Notes under the pieces: generated by a model
The model's input: the letters and a program-made list of their open reading frames with translations, nothing else
Told to the model about the DNA's origin: nothing
Databases searched by the model: none
Origin: SIG673 sp045658525
GTDB taxonomy: Bacteria; Bacillota; Clostridia; Oscillospirales; CAG-272
Assembly (NCBI GenBank): GCA_045658525.1
Contig: JAZOVD010000094.1
Coordinates: forward strand, 1-34,551
Reading direction: 5' to 3'
DNA: 34,551 bases
Program-made: the position numbers and the translations under genes
Shown: positions 20,869-28,157 of the stretch, piece by piece
Layout of the letters: each line of letters opens with the position of its first letter
Numbering within the stretch: the stretch's first letter is position 1

Positions 20869-21579
20869 TTACGCCGCAGTATCGTAATTAGCGTTGCCAA
20901 ATTCATCGGATTCGCTGCTAAGCTGGGTCGCGTTGACGTAAACGTCGATAGTGACCTCATCATTCTTATACTGGTTATCCGCATACTTATCCATATGTAC
21001 GGCAATAGCGAAGTACTCCCAGTTATCACCGTTTTCCTCGGCAAGAAGAGTACCGTTGGGAGCTGCTAAGATAAGTCCCTCGGAAACGTCACCGGACTGT
21101 ACGCCCGCGGTAGCTATAAGGCTCTCCCAGCTCATCCCCGCAAGGTTTATGTCGCCAGCCTTTGCTCCGTCAATGATCGCCCAATCAAGAACGTTGGTAA
21201 GATCCGCCGCAACGGTATCAACGTTTTTAACGTCAAGGACGATATTGTATTTAAGATCGAGGTTTGCCGCGTTCTTGACAGCGAGATATACTATCTGGGT
21301 CTTACCGGGCTCCCAAAGAGTGTTATGACTGTCGTTTGCGTTATCGGCGATGTTGAATATATCACCGTTCGGCTGATCGGATATGTTCTCGTAAGTTCCG
21401 TTCTGCGCCTTGTCCATCCAAAGCTCTACCTGAAGGTCACCCGCGAGAATGCGGTTGCCGGTAGAGGTCGCGGTGTCGGTAAACCACGCGAATGTAGTTC
21501 CTACGAATACCGTAAGGCAAAGTATCATAGATACTACCGCAAGCAATAATGCTCTTTTACTGTTTTTGCTGTTTATCAT
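20869..21579 (-). CDS. TasA/CalY-like secreted protein with SipW-type signal peptide
   Basis: The family includes TasA, which forms extracellular fibres in B. subtilis biofilms, and camelysin. The 236-residue product has a Lys/Arg-containing N terminus, a hydrophobic segment at about 11-31, and the SipW-type cleavage region TFAWFTDTATSTGN followed by RILAGDLQVEL at the start of the mature domain. The mature part is acidic and beta-rich, with an EPGKTQIVYLAVKN segment like that of TasA-type domains. It lies 76 nt after the signal peptidase gene predicted to process it. It may be a fibre or matrix subunit; camelysin-like protease activity cannot be inferred from sequence. Confidence 0.85.
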   Translation of the reverse strand: MINSKNSKRALLLAVVSMILCLTVFVGTTFAWFTDTATSTGNRILAGDLQVELWMDKAQNGTYENISDQPNGDIFNIADNANDSHNTLWEPGKTQIVYLAVKNAANLDLKYNIVLDVKNVDTVAADLTNVLDWAIIDGAKAGDINLAGMSWESLIATAGVQSGDVSEGLILAAPNGTLLAEENGDNWEYFAIAVHMDKYADNQYKNDEVTIDVYVNATQLSSESDEFGNANYDTAA

Positions 21580-21655
21580 TTTTCTTTCTCCTTTGAGAAT
21601 TTATTTTTCATATTTATATTAATCGCATCGCCTGTCGGCTTAGCGGTCAATAACA

Positions 21656-22384
21656 TTATTGATCAATACCGTTTTGATCGTCGGATCCAGAGCTTTCCTG
21701 TGGCTCTTTCGTTCCCTTTTGCAAAGCAAGCTGAGCTTTAAGCTCCCGTATCTCCTGCATAAGCTCATCGGACTTTGCTCGACCAGCCTCTATTTTTTGA
21801 AGCTCAGCCTGAATAGCCGCAAGCTGCTCCGCTTTGTACTTTCGGAAAAGCTGTATGCAGTTGATCCCCTGAGACAGGATCAAAAGCAAAAACGGTATCA
21901 GTATGCAAACTACATATCCGGGAGTCGTTTTCAGGAATTTAAGGAACGTTCCGACGTTCGGGATAGAACCTGTATATTTGCCGAGAACGTAATCAAACCT
22001 TACCGGCGTGCCGTCATCCTTTCCGCTCGTCGTACCGTACGTAACGATCTCTTTTTTGTCGTAATCTATCGAACGTATTTTGTGAGTAACTATCTCTCCG
22101 TAGTTTTCCTTATCAAGTGACTGGAAAGTTATTATATCATCGGGTTTAAGCTTTGACGGATCGACCTTTTTGGAGAATATAAGATCTCCCGCCTTAAAGT
22201 CTGTCGCCTTCATAGAGTCAGATTTGACTATGAACATCTTATACCCAAAGATATTACGGTCTTTTTTATCAAACGTGGTAACGGAAATAACGGTAAAAAC
22301 CATCATAAACAACGCTACCGCGATAACCAACCAAACACAAACGATCCTCGCTATGTTCAGTATCTTTTTTGTTTTTTCCGACAT
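21656..22384 (-). CDS. sipW: SipW-type (ER-type) signal peptidase I with an added C-terminal coiled coil
   Basis: This membrane serine protease processes TasA-like precursors. The 242-residue product has an N-terminal membrane segment (about 11-36), the catalytic Ser57 in VKSDSMKATDF, and His101 in IVTHKIRSI where bacterial-type peptidases have Lys, the hallmark of the ER/SipW class. Asp123/Asp124 lie in TSGKDDGTPV. A second membrane segment (about 155-173) precedes a cytoplasmic tail with a Glu/Lys/Leu-rich coiled coil and an acidic, Ser/Gln-rich end. The tail is an addition to the catalytic core. The gene sits between two TasA-like membrane-protein genes and the TasA-like gene. Confidence 0.9.
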   Translation of the reverse strand: MSEKTKKILNIARIVCVWLVIAVALFMMVFTVISVTTFDKKDRNIFGYKMFIVKSDSMKATDFKAGDLIFSKKVDPSKLKPDDIITFQSLDKENYGEIVTHKIRSIDYDKKEIVTYGTTSGKDDGTPVRFDYVLGKYTGSIPNVGTFLKFLKTTPGYVVCILIPFLLLILSQGINCIQLFRKYKAEQLAAIQAELQKIEAGRAKSDELMQEIRELKAQLALQKGTKEPQESSGSDDQNGIDQ

Positions 22385-22419
22385 ATACGTCCTCTCCGTG
22401 CTCTAAGGATTTCTGTTTC

Positions 22420-22980
22420 TCAGCGAAATTCTTTATTCGGATTATTTTTGACCTGTACGGCATCCGCGCACATATCAAACATAAGCATCATTCCCAAAAC
22501 GTCGTTACCCGCGTTTTCGGGAAAGCGAAAACATATAACAAGATCTCTGCGCTCACCGACGCAAAGCACGTCGTCAGCCGCTTCGACTTTATTCTTTGTA
22601 AGCTCAGCCATTTTCCCGCTGTAAAGTATCTTTTCTCCGTCCTTGATGTCTATTTCGATAAGCTCGGAAAGTCCGCCGAAAACGTTTTCAAAATACAACT
22701 TATAGTAAACATCGCCCGTTCCGTCATTTTCGATAAAGAAGCTTCTCTCCTCCGTCATACCCGGACGAACCGCAAAATCACCCTCGGTGACTATTTTGTT
22801 ACCGTTATTGAGGTTTACCGAGATCTCACCGGCAACAAAGCTGTTATTATCGACAATTACAACGGAATACACGAGCGCGAAGCTCGTTACGCAAAGACAT
22901 ATCGCAAGAAGTATGATGACCAATATACCAAACGAGATTTTTTTCACAGCACTGTCTCTGCCGTTCAGATTACCGCTCAT
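22420..22980 (-). CDS. Membrane-anchored TasA-like protein of the SipW locus (186 aa)
   Basis: The ATG at 22978-22980 overlaps the TGA of the upstream gene (ATGA), so I prefer it over a longer open frame that would overlap that gene by about 180 nt. The product has a membrane segment at about 15-42, then FVAGEISVNLNNG, which resembles the sequence following the signal peptide in TasA-like proteins. The ectodomain has PGMTEERSFFIENDGTGDV, fitting a beta-sandwich, and ends KNNPNKEFR. No catalytic motif is visible. It is probably an extracytoplasmic partner or accessory fibre protein; the function is unknown. Confidence 0.75.
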   Translation of the reverse strand: MSGNLNGRDSAVKKISFGILVIILLAICLCVTSFALVYSVVIVDNNSFVAGEISVNLNNGNKIVTEGDFAVRPGMTEERSFFIENDGTGDVYYKLYFENVFGGLSELIEIDIKDGEKILYSGKMAELTKNKVEAADDVLCVGERRDLVICFRFPENAGNDVLGMMLMFDMCADAVQVKNNPNKEFR

Positions 22981-23681
22981 GCGCCCTGCCCCCTTCTGCG
23001 TTTGACTATGCGTATGGTGCAGGCTATGATCGATGAGACTCCTATCATAACGGCTATCGGGATATACGGGCAGAACGGACAAAGCCCAAAGCACCAGATA
23101 TAGCACATTTCGTGATCCGAAAGATGCGTTCCTGTATAACCGCTTTGATCCACCCACCATTCAAAGTCCGCTTCCGCGGCGGTAAGCATATATTCGTTTC
23201 CGACATCCGTTCCCAGATATGCGGTGACCTCGTATATTATCTCCTGTTTATCGCTTGGCATCTTGCAGGTAACGTACTCGGGCATATCCTTCATAAGCCC
23301 ATCGTAAAGCACCTCGTCGCTTCCGTAGATCCCGACCTTTACTCCGAGCACCTCAGTAAGTCTTCCGCTTCCGACGATAACCTCAGCACGGAATCTGACC
23401 TCTTTTACGTGAGCGTCTCTTGTCGTGAGTATGTAGTATTTTCTCACTTCATCTCCGGGGAACATATTCTCCGTCTTGAAGTTTATTCTGTCTATCGGAT
23501 TCATTCCGCTGACCGTGATATGAGCCACGTTCTCAGGCTCTATAACGTTACCGGGAATGACCGCCGATCCCTGCGAGGGTTCGGTGTGCTTTATAACGAG
23601 GACCACGGTGAGCGCGCTTATGGTAAGACAAAGCAAGGCGGATAAAACGATTATAAGCAAAGTTACAGTCTTTTTCCTCAC
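22977..23681 (-). CDS. Membrane protein with TasA-like ectodomain and Cys-rich juxtamembrane motif
   Basis: First gene of the SipW operon, 234 residues, with a GTG start (23679-23681) 7 nt after GGAGG. An N-terminal hydrophobic segment (about 7-30) is followed by an ectodomain (about 31-190) with PGDEVRKYYILTT, typical of TasA-like beta domains. It ends with CYIWCFGLCPFCPY at 193-206 (Cys 193, 197, 201, 204), a membrane segment (207-223) and a basic tail RIVKRRRGQGA. The layout is type I membrane anchoring in place of an LPXTG signal. It may serve as a surface anchor or base for TasA-like fibres, which is inference. I do not recognise the Cys motif. Confidence 0.72.
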   Translation of the reverse strand: MRKKTVTLLIIVLSALLCLTISALTVVLVIKHTEPSQGSAVIPGNVIEPENVAHITVSGMNPIDRINFKTENMFPGDEVRKYYILTTRDAHVKEVRFRAEVIVGSGRLTEVLGVKVGIYGSDEVLYDGLMKDMPEYVTCKMPSDKQEIIYEVTAYLGTDVGNEYMLTAAEADFEWWVDQSGYTGTHLSDHEMCYIWCFGLCPFCPYIPIAVMIGVSSIIACTIRIVKRRRGQGA

Positions 23682-23732
23682 AACCGTTCCTCCTTTTCGC
23701 TTGTATTATAACACTCGCGCAACTCATATTTT

Positions 23733-23761
23733 ATTATAGTACTTGACTCTCGGTTTGTCAA
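23733..23761 (-). promoter_or_regulatory. Promoter of the SipW/TasA-like operon
   Basis: On the minus strand consensus TTGACA (23756-23761), 17-bp spacer and TATAAT (23733-23738), about 50 nt upstream of the first gene. Confidence 0.9.
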
Positions 23762-23852
23762 TACCTTTTTTTACATTTTAAAACAAATGTGTAATTAACC
23801 GAAAATTCACAAAAAATTCTACAAATTTCGTTATTATTCCTCGCTAGTTTGA

Positions 23853-23861
23853 TGATATACT
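23853..23861 (+). promoter_or_regulatory. Extended -10 promoter of the DUF362-DUF1893 pair
   Basis: TGATATACT on the plus strand matches an extended -10 (TG-n-TATACT). No good -35 box is visible 17 bp upstream. The start codon is about 32 nt downstream. Confidence 0.5.
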
Positions 23862-23893
23862 ATTTTCGAAGATGATAGCGAAAGGATAAGGTT

Positions 23894-24760
23894 ATGGAAA
23901 AAGTATTCTTTTCAAGAACGATAACTCCCGAAAAGGTGTGTGAGCTTTATGCCCTTGCTGACAAGGCGCTTAAAGGCAACGTATGTATAAAGGTTCATTC
24001 CGGAGAAAAGGGTAACCAGAACTTTCTTCATCCCGATTTCTGGAAGCCGATAATCGACACCGTTGGCGGCACGGTGGTTGAGTGCAATACCGCTTACGAG
24101 GGCGCGCGCAACACCACCGATAAACATTTAAAAACGTTAAAGGAACACGGTTGGAGCGACCTTTTCCCCGTCGAAATACTTGATGCAAGCTCTCCCGATC
24201 TCGTTCTTCCGATAGATAACGGCAAGCAGATAGATAAGAACTACGTTGGTAAAGGAATTGAGAAATACGACTCCTGTCTTGTTCTCTCTCACTTTAAGGG
24301 ACATCCTATGGGCGGATACGGCGGAGCTATAAAGCAGCTCTCCATAGGCTTTGCGTCCTCTTACGGCAAAAAATATATCCACGGAGTAGGAGACACCGAC
24401 AACTTTTGGGGCTCGGATCACGATTCGTTCCTTGAAGCGATGGCTGACGCGGCATCATCCGTTGTAAAATATTTCGATGGCAACATAGTTTACGTCAACG
24501 TTATGAAAAATATGTCGGTTGACTGTGACTGCTGCTCGAAAGCCGAGGATCCCTGTATGAAGGACATCGGAATACTCGTCTCCACCGACCCCGTAGCCAT
24601 AGATCGCGCCTGTCTCGATCTTGTATATGCCGCGACCGACGATCCGGGTCAGGCTCACCTGATCGAACGTATCGAGAGCCGCAACGGCGCGCTCACCGTT
24701 GAAGCCGCCGTAAAGCTCGGCTTTGGCAGCGACGAATACCAGCTTATAGAGATAGACTGA
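23894..24760 (+). CDS. DUF362 family protein (putative iron-sulfur protein)
   Basis: The 288-residue product has DUF362 hallmarks: KVHSGEKGN near the N terminus, the SHFKGHPMGGYGGAIKQLSIG segment at 132-152, and DCDCCSKAEDPC (Cys 211, 213, 214, 221) followed by DIGILVSTDPVAID. The four cysteines could hold an Fe-S cluster. Many family members carry an extra ferredoxin domain, which is absent here. No signal peptide or membrane segment, so it is probably cytoplasmic. It is one nucleotide upstream of the DUF1893 gene and clearly cotranscribed. The biochemical role of the family is not settled. Confidence 0.85.
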   Translation: MEKVFFSRTITPEKVCELYALADKALKGNVCIKVHSGEKGNQNFLHPDFWKPIIDTVGGTVVECNTAYEGARNTTDKHLKTLKEHGWSDLFPVEILDASSPDLVLPIDNGKQIDKNYVGKGIEKYDSCLVLSHFKGHPMGGYGGAIKQLSIGFASSYGKKYIHGVGDTDNFWGSDHDSFLEAMADAASSVVKYFDGNIVYVNVMKNMSVDCDCCSKAEDPCMKDIGILVSTDPVAIDRACLDLVYAATDDPGQAHLIERIESRNGALTVEAAVKLGFGSDEYQLIEID

Positions 24761-24761
24761 T

Positions 24762-25187
24762 ATGAAAGACGTATCGCTTGAAACGGCACGCAAGCTGATG
24801 TTATCAGAAAACCACACCTGCGTTCTTTGCAAAAACGAAGTGATTTTTACCTCAGACGAACGCGGAGTAAAGCCACTGCTCAAATGGCTCGAATCCGACA
24901 CAGACCTTAACGGCTTTTCCGCCTCAGACAAAGTAGTGGGAAAGGCGGCGGCGTTCCTTTACGTCCTTTTGGGCGTTAAAGAGGTATATGCGCTCGTGAT
25001 AAGCGAACCCGCACGCGAGGTTTTGATCAAAAACGGCATTAAAACAGAGTTTGAAACGCTCGTCCCCGCTATCAGAAACCGAACCGATACGGACTTTTGT
25101 CCAATGGAAACAGCGGTCTTAGGGTTAGATGATCCAAGCAATGCCTACCTTGCTATAAAAACCAAGCTCAAAGAGCTTACAAAATAA
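24762..25187 (+). CDS. DUF1893 domain protein
   Basis: The 141-residue product matches DUF1893 in CVLCKNEVIFTSDERGV (Cys19, Cys22), GFSASDKVVGKAAAFLYVLLG, and the C-terminal NRTDTDFCPMETAVL segment. The family is thought to have a cytidine-deaminase-like fold, and the conserved Cys and Glu residues would fit a metal site, but no reaction is established. It starts 1 nt after the DUF362 gene, so the two are translationally linked and probably work together. A bidirectional terminator starts at the stop codon. Confidence 0.85.
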   Translation: MKDVSLETARKLMLSENHTCVLCKNEVIFTSDERGVKPLLKWLESDTDLNGFSASDKVVGKAAAFLYVLLGVKEVYALVISEPAREVLIKNGIKTEFETLVPAIRNRTDTDFCPMETAVLGLDDPSNAYLAIKTKLKELTK

Positions 25188-25218
25188 AAAAGGAACAGAC
25201 ACTTGTCTGTTCCTTTTT
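25187..25218. terminator. Bidirectional terminator between convergent operons
   Basis: A 14-bp stem (25187-25200 with 25205-25218) with loop ACTT; core GGAACAGAC. A and T tracts on both sides let it serve the DUF1893 gene (plus) and the ADP-ribosylglycohydrolase gene (minus). Confidence 0.92.
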
Positions 25219-25221
25219 AGT

Positions 25222-26718
25222 TTAACCGAACAACGGGAAGTAGATATACATTGGCGTGCATCTGCCGTTCGTGAATATTTCAAGAACTATCCTATTTTCA
25301 GGATTTACGACCTCGCCTGCCTTTATCACGTAGTCCGCGTCAGCCGTACCGCTCGAATGAGGATTGAACGCCTTTGACATAAGCGTACACTTACCGCTGA
25401 CAGAGAACCCCTCCGGAAGAAGCCATCTTATCTGCATCGTACGCGGCTCATCCTCAAAGAACTGCTTGCTCTGAATATGGAGGTGAACGCCAATTTCTCC
25501 GTTCGCACTTATGTCGGGAGCGCGGTCAAGAGTTATCTGAGCGTTCATCATCACGTTTTCTTCATATACGGAGTAGGGTTCAAGACTCGACGCGACCTTA
25601 CCCGCCTTAGCCGCAAGCTCCATAAGCTGATCGTAAACGCCTTCGGTATCGGTAACGTCACAAAATTCAACTTTATATCCCGAAAGCCTCTGACCTGAAT
25701 ACATCCAGCTGCTGTGACGGATGGAATGCGCGCCTACTACTACGGGAGCAAGAGCTATTACTCTTTCGGTAAGCTCTGTGCAGGTATTTGGAACATTCTT
25801 ACCGTTGTTACCCTTTGCTATCGAAACGGTAACGATGTCGTCGCCTATGTACTCGCGCCAATCCTTCGGGATACCCGCCGTTCCGTGAAGGATACCCATG
25901 GTCGCTCCGACGGTCGCGCCCGTACAGTCGGTATCGTCTCCGCAGTTGATAGCGGTGATCATCGACTTCTTGAAATCTCCCTCTCCCCAGAGCAGTCCGA
26001 TGACCGCATAGGTTACGTTAGACGGCGCTTCAAACCAGCCGTTACCTATATCGGCGTTGAGCTGCTGAACAGCGTTTCTCGCATCTAACCAGCTCATCTT
26101 TTTATCATAGCATTCAAGCACGAATTTAATACTCTTAGCCATTCTCGATCCCGAGGGGATAGCGGCAAGACCTATTTCGATACATTTTTTGAGATCGCTT
26201 ACCGCAAACGCCGCGGATTGAAGCGCCGCGACAAACGCCGCCGCATACGTTCCCTCACCCGCGCCATGATCGACCATCGCGTCCTCCATAGCATACTTAG
26301 CCGCAATATGCGGCATTGCGGGACAAACGGTCGCCCATATCTCGGTACGTATCCACGCACCGTTGGAATGACACCAGTCGTTATCGTAGTCTCCCGCCAT
26401 CGGAGGAGGAAGTCCGCGTTTCATATTGGCTTTTCCGATACCGTACTCATTCCAATGAGGAACGATAAACGATATCCAATGCTCACCGAGAGTAGCCGCG
26501 CTTATCCCGTGAGGTCCGCAGTTTTCAAGCGCGTAGAGCCATATAAGCTGAAGATCGAGGTCGTCGTTCGGAAGAACGACTCCGGGTGCGGTAGCAAAGC
26601 CCTTAATGTCAAGAAGCTCATGCGTTCCCTCGTAGGGAGTTCCCATAGTGCCGCCGATATTCTTACCCATCCAGCAGGCATAGACCTTGTCCTTGTAGCT
26701 ATCGTAATTGAGCTTCAT
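25222..26718 (-). CDS. ADP-ribosylglycohydrolase family protein with C-terminal extra domain
   Basis: Enzymes of this family hydrolyse ADP-ribosyl or related N-/O-glycosidic bonds using two Mg ions. The metal-binding segments are LPNDDLDLQLIW (D52, D53, D55) and CGDDTDCTGATVGA (D261, D262, D264). The catalytic domain covers about residues 1-330. Residues about 340-498 form a second, beta-rich region of unknown role, making the protein (498 aa) longer than the roughly 300 residues of the minimal family. No signal peptide. It is 16 nt after the PHP phosphoesterase gene. A substrate other than ADP-ribosyl protein, such as a nucleoside or sugar derivative, is possible. Confidence 0.87.
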   Translation of the reverse strand: MKLNYDSYKDKVYACWMGKNIGGTMGTPYEGTHELLDIKGFATAPGVVLPNDDLDLQLIWLYALENCGPHGISAATLGEHWISFIVPHWNEYGIGKANMKRGLPPPMAGDYDNDWCHSNGAWIRTEIWATVCPAMPHIAAKYAMEDAMVDHGAGEGTYAAAFVAALQSAAFAVSDLKKCIEIGLAAIPSGSRMAKSIKFVLECYDKKMSWLDARNAVQQLNADIGNGWFEAPSNVTYAVIGLLWGEGDFKKSMITAINCGDDTDCTGATVGATMGILHGTAGIPKDWREYIGDDIVTVSIAKGNNGKNVPNTCTELTERVIALAPVVVGAHSIRHSSWMYSGQRLSGYKVEFCDVTDTEGVYDQLMELAAKAGKVASSLEPYSVYEENVMMNAQITLDRAPDISANGEIGVHLHIQSKQFFEDEPRTMQIRWLLPEGFSVSGKCTLMSKAFNPHSSGTADADYVIKAGEVVNPENRIVLEIFTNGRCTPMYIYFPLFG

Positions 26719-26734
26719 AGTAATCTCCTTTTAA

Positions 26735-27559
26735 TTAATTTTCAAGAGGTATTTCATAACGCTTGCGTTTTTCAAAATAGCAATGCGTATTAAATCCAAG
26801 CTTTTTCAAAACGTTTATCTCATCCGAAAAACCGTTTGCGACGTAACCCCGAACGTGAGAATCCGCCCCAAGGCTTATAAGCCGTCCGCCCATTTCATAG
26901 TACCATTCAAGCACCTTGTCGTTTGGCATAGTCTCTCCGTGGGCGTTTCCAAGACCTGACGTGTTCACTTCAAGAACAAAATCGCGGGATATAACGGCTT
27001 TAAGAATATCTCGTATCTCGCTTTCATAATCCTCTACCATTACGCCGCGCTTATATTTTCCGTTTATGTAACGAAGCGGACAGGTAAGATGCGTGAGTAT
27101 ATCGAGATCGGCTTTTTCGGCAAGCTCATAAACTCCTTCCAAATATTCAAGGAAAAACTCTCTCAGTTCATTTTCGGAGCGACACGAGAAATCTATCAGC
27201 GAGTACGGAGTCTCCCAAGCATCTTTAAAATAACGGACGAAATGCCTCGATGAAAGAATAACGTCGTAATCCGCAAGGGAAAGAAGCTCAGATAGTATTT
27301 TTTCGTTTTCAAGCTGCTCACCAAGCTCTATACCTGTAAACACCCTTAGCTTTCCTTGGTATTTTTCGTTTGCTTCCTTTGCCTGACGAACGGATCTTTT
27401 AATCCTCGCTATCTGCTGCTCGCCGTATTCCGTAAGATTAGCGTGATCGGTAACGGCGATACCGCTAACTCCCTTTTCGATAGCTGTCGTACAAAGCTCA
27501 TCTATGGTCTGACGCGCGTCGTGAGAGTTGTCCGTATGCGCGTGTGTATCGTATATCAT
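26735..27559 (-). CDS. PHP-domain phosphoesterase (histidinol-phosphatase-like)
   Basis: The 274-residue product is a single PHP domain with a trinuclear metal site: H6 and H8 in THAHTDNS, D38 and H39 in VTDHAN, E78 in GIELGE, H106 in SSRHFV, H157 in LTHL, and D233 and H235 in GADSHVRG. All expected ligands are present, so it is probably active. The family includes HisK-type histidinol phosphatases, but no his gene is nearby, so the substrate is unknown. An AGAGGTGA ribosome binding site precedes the ATG. It is the first gene of a two-gene operon with the ADP-ribosylglycohydrolase. Confidence 0.87.
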   Translation of the reverse strand: MIYDTHAHTDNSHDARQTIDELCTTAIEKGVSGIAVTDHANLTEYGEQQIARIKRSVRQAKEANEKYQGKLRVFTGIELGEQLENEKILSELLSLADYDVILSSRHFVRYFKDAWETPYSLIDFSCRSENELREFFLEYLEGVYELAEKADLDILTHLTCPLRYINGKYKRGVMVEDYESEIRDILKAVISRDFVLEVNTSGLGNAHGETMPNDKVLEWYYEMGGRLISLGADSHVRGYVANGFSDEINVLKKLGFNTHCYFEKRKRYEIPLEN

Positions 27560-27582
27560 TACTTCACCTCTTTTGCAGTATC

Positions 27583-27611
27583 ATTGTAAAAGATATTCGT
27601 TTGAAAGTCAA
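27583..27611 (-). promoter_or_regulatory. Promoter of the PHP-ARH operon
   Basis: On the minus strand TTGACT (27606-27611), 17-bp spacer and TACAAT (27583-27588), about 25 nt upstream of the start codon. The stretch from here to the tRNA promoter shows nothing else. Confidence 0.8.
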
Positions 27612-27671
27612 TAGAAACTGTCAAAAAAGTATCCCCCGAAAAAATATTTTTCAAAAAATGTGTATTATGTC

Positions 27672-27700
27672 TTGACAAGCCGCGTATAATGTGGTATAAT
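27672..27700 (+). promoter_or_regulatory. Promoter of the tRNA-Leu/tRNA-fMet operon
   Basis: Consensus TTGACA (27672-27677), 17-bp spacer and TATAAT (27695-27700), about 22 nt upstream of tRNA-Leu. Confidence 0.9.
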
Positions 27701-27722
27701 ACGTGAGGTAATAAAAAGATTT

Positions 27723-27810
27723 GCCGGAGTGGCGGAACTGGCAGACGCACGGGACTTAAAATCCCGCGAGCTAATCCCTCGTGCCGGTTCGATCCCGGTC
27801 TCCGGCACCA
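27723..27810 (+). tRNA. tRNA-Leu (anticodon UAA), CCA encoded
   Basis: The acceptor stem is GCCGGAG (27723-27729) pairing with CTCCGGC (27800-27806), followed by A73 and an encoded CCA (27808-27810). The anticodon stem-loop is CGGGA-CTTAAAA-TCCCG (27750-27766) with TAA at 27757-27759, reading UUA. A long variable arm (CGAG...CTCG) confirms a class II tRNA, and the T-loop GGTTCGATCCC is present. Confidence 0.97.
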
Positions 27811-27833
27811 TTTTTATTCGCCAAGCTTAATAT

Positions 27834-27912
27834 CGCGGGGTAGAGCAGCTCGGTTAGCTCGTCGGGCTCATAACCCGGAGGTCAGGAGGTTCAAATCCCC
27901 TCCCCGCAACCA
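27834..27912 (+). tRNA. Initiator tRNA-Met (CAU), CCA encoded
   Basis: The acceptor stem CGCGGGG pairs with CCCCGCA, leaving the C1-A72 mismatch typical of initiator tRNA. The anticodon stem has the three consecutive G-C pairs (GGG-CTCATAA-CCC) required for P-site initiation. A73 and CCA (27910-27912) are encoded. It lies 23 nt after tRNA-Leu in the same transcript. Confidence 0.97.
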
Positions 27913-27948
27913 AATCCCCGAGGACTTGTCCTTGGGGATTACTTTTTC
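27913..27948 (+). terminator. Terminator after the tRNA operon
   Basis: A 12-bp stem (27913-27924 with 27929-27940, one G-T pair) with a short loop is followed by ACTTTTT. Confidence 0.8.
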
Positions 27949-28022
27949 ACTCTTCACTCTTCACTTTTCACTAAAAACCTCGGGGATTTGGAGGTAATAA
28001 GTAATAGTGAATAGTGAAAAGT
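27941..28022. repeat. Inverted AGTGAAN/NTTCACT heptamer repeats
   Basis: Four 7-nt units of TTCACT type run at about 27945-27972, and three AGTGAAN-type units run in the opposite orientation at about 27999-28022. Between them lies CCTCGGGGATTTGG (27978-27991), a perfect 14-nt inverse copy of 27910-27923 at the 3' end of tRNA-fMet and its terminator. No gene is visible in this stretch up to the rhamnosidase promoter other than the features listed. Confidence 0.6.
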
Positions 28023-28032
28023 ATTTGATGTA

Positions 28033-28062
28033 GCTTTTTGCCACGGCAAAAAGCATTTTTTT
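28033..28062 (+). terminator. Hairpin terminator upstream of the rhamnosidase gene
   Basis: GCTTTTTGC (28033-28041) pairs with GCAAAAAGC (28046-28054) around CACG, followed by ATTTTTTTA. It insulates the rhamnosidase gene from upstream transcription. Confidence 0.8.
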
Positions 28063-28100
28063 ATTATATCGGCTTGAAAAGCAAAAAGCAATCGTTTTTA

Positions 28101-28119
28101 TGATATAATTATCATATCA
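28101..28119 (+). promoter_or_regulatory. Extended -10 promoter overlapping a 19-bp palindrome
   Basis: TGATATAAT is an extended -10 (TATAAT at 28104-28109) about 50 nt upstream of the rhamnosidase ATG; no clear -35 is seen. The same bases form a near-perfect palindrome with TGATAT and ATATCA ends, so the site could be an operator for a repressor. Confidence 0.5.
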
Positions 28120-28157
28120 AAGCAAGCAAAAATCAAATCAACCAAAGGAGCGTTATA

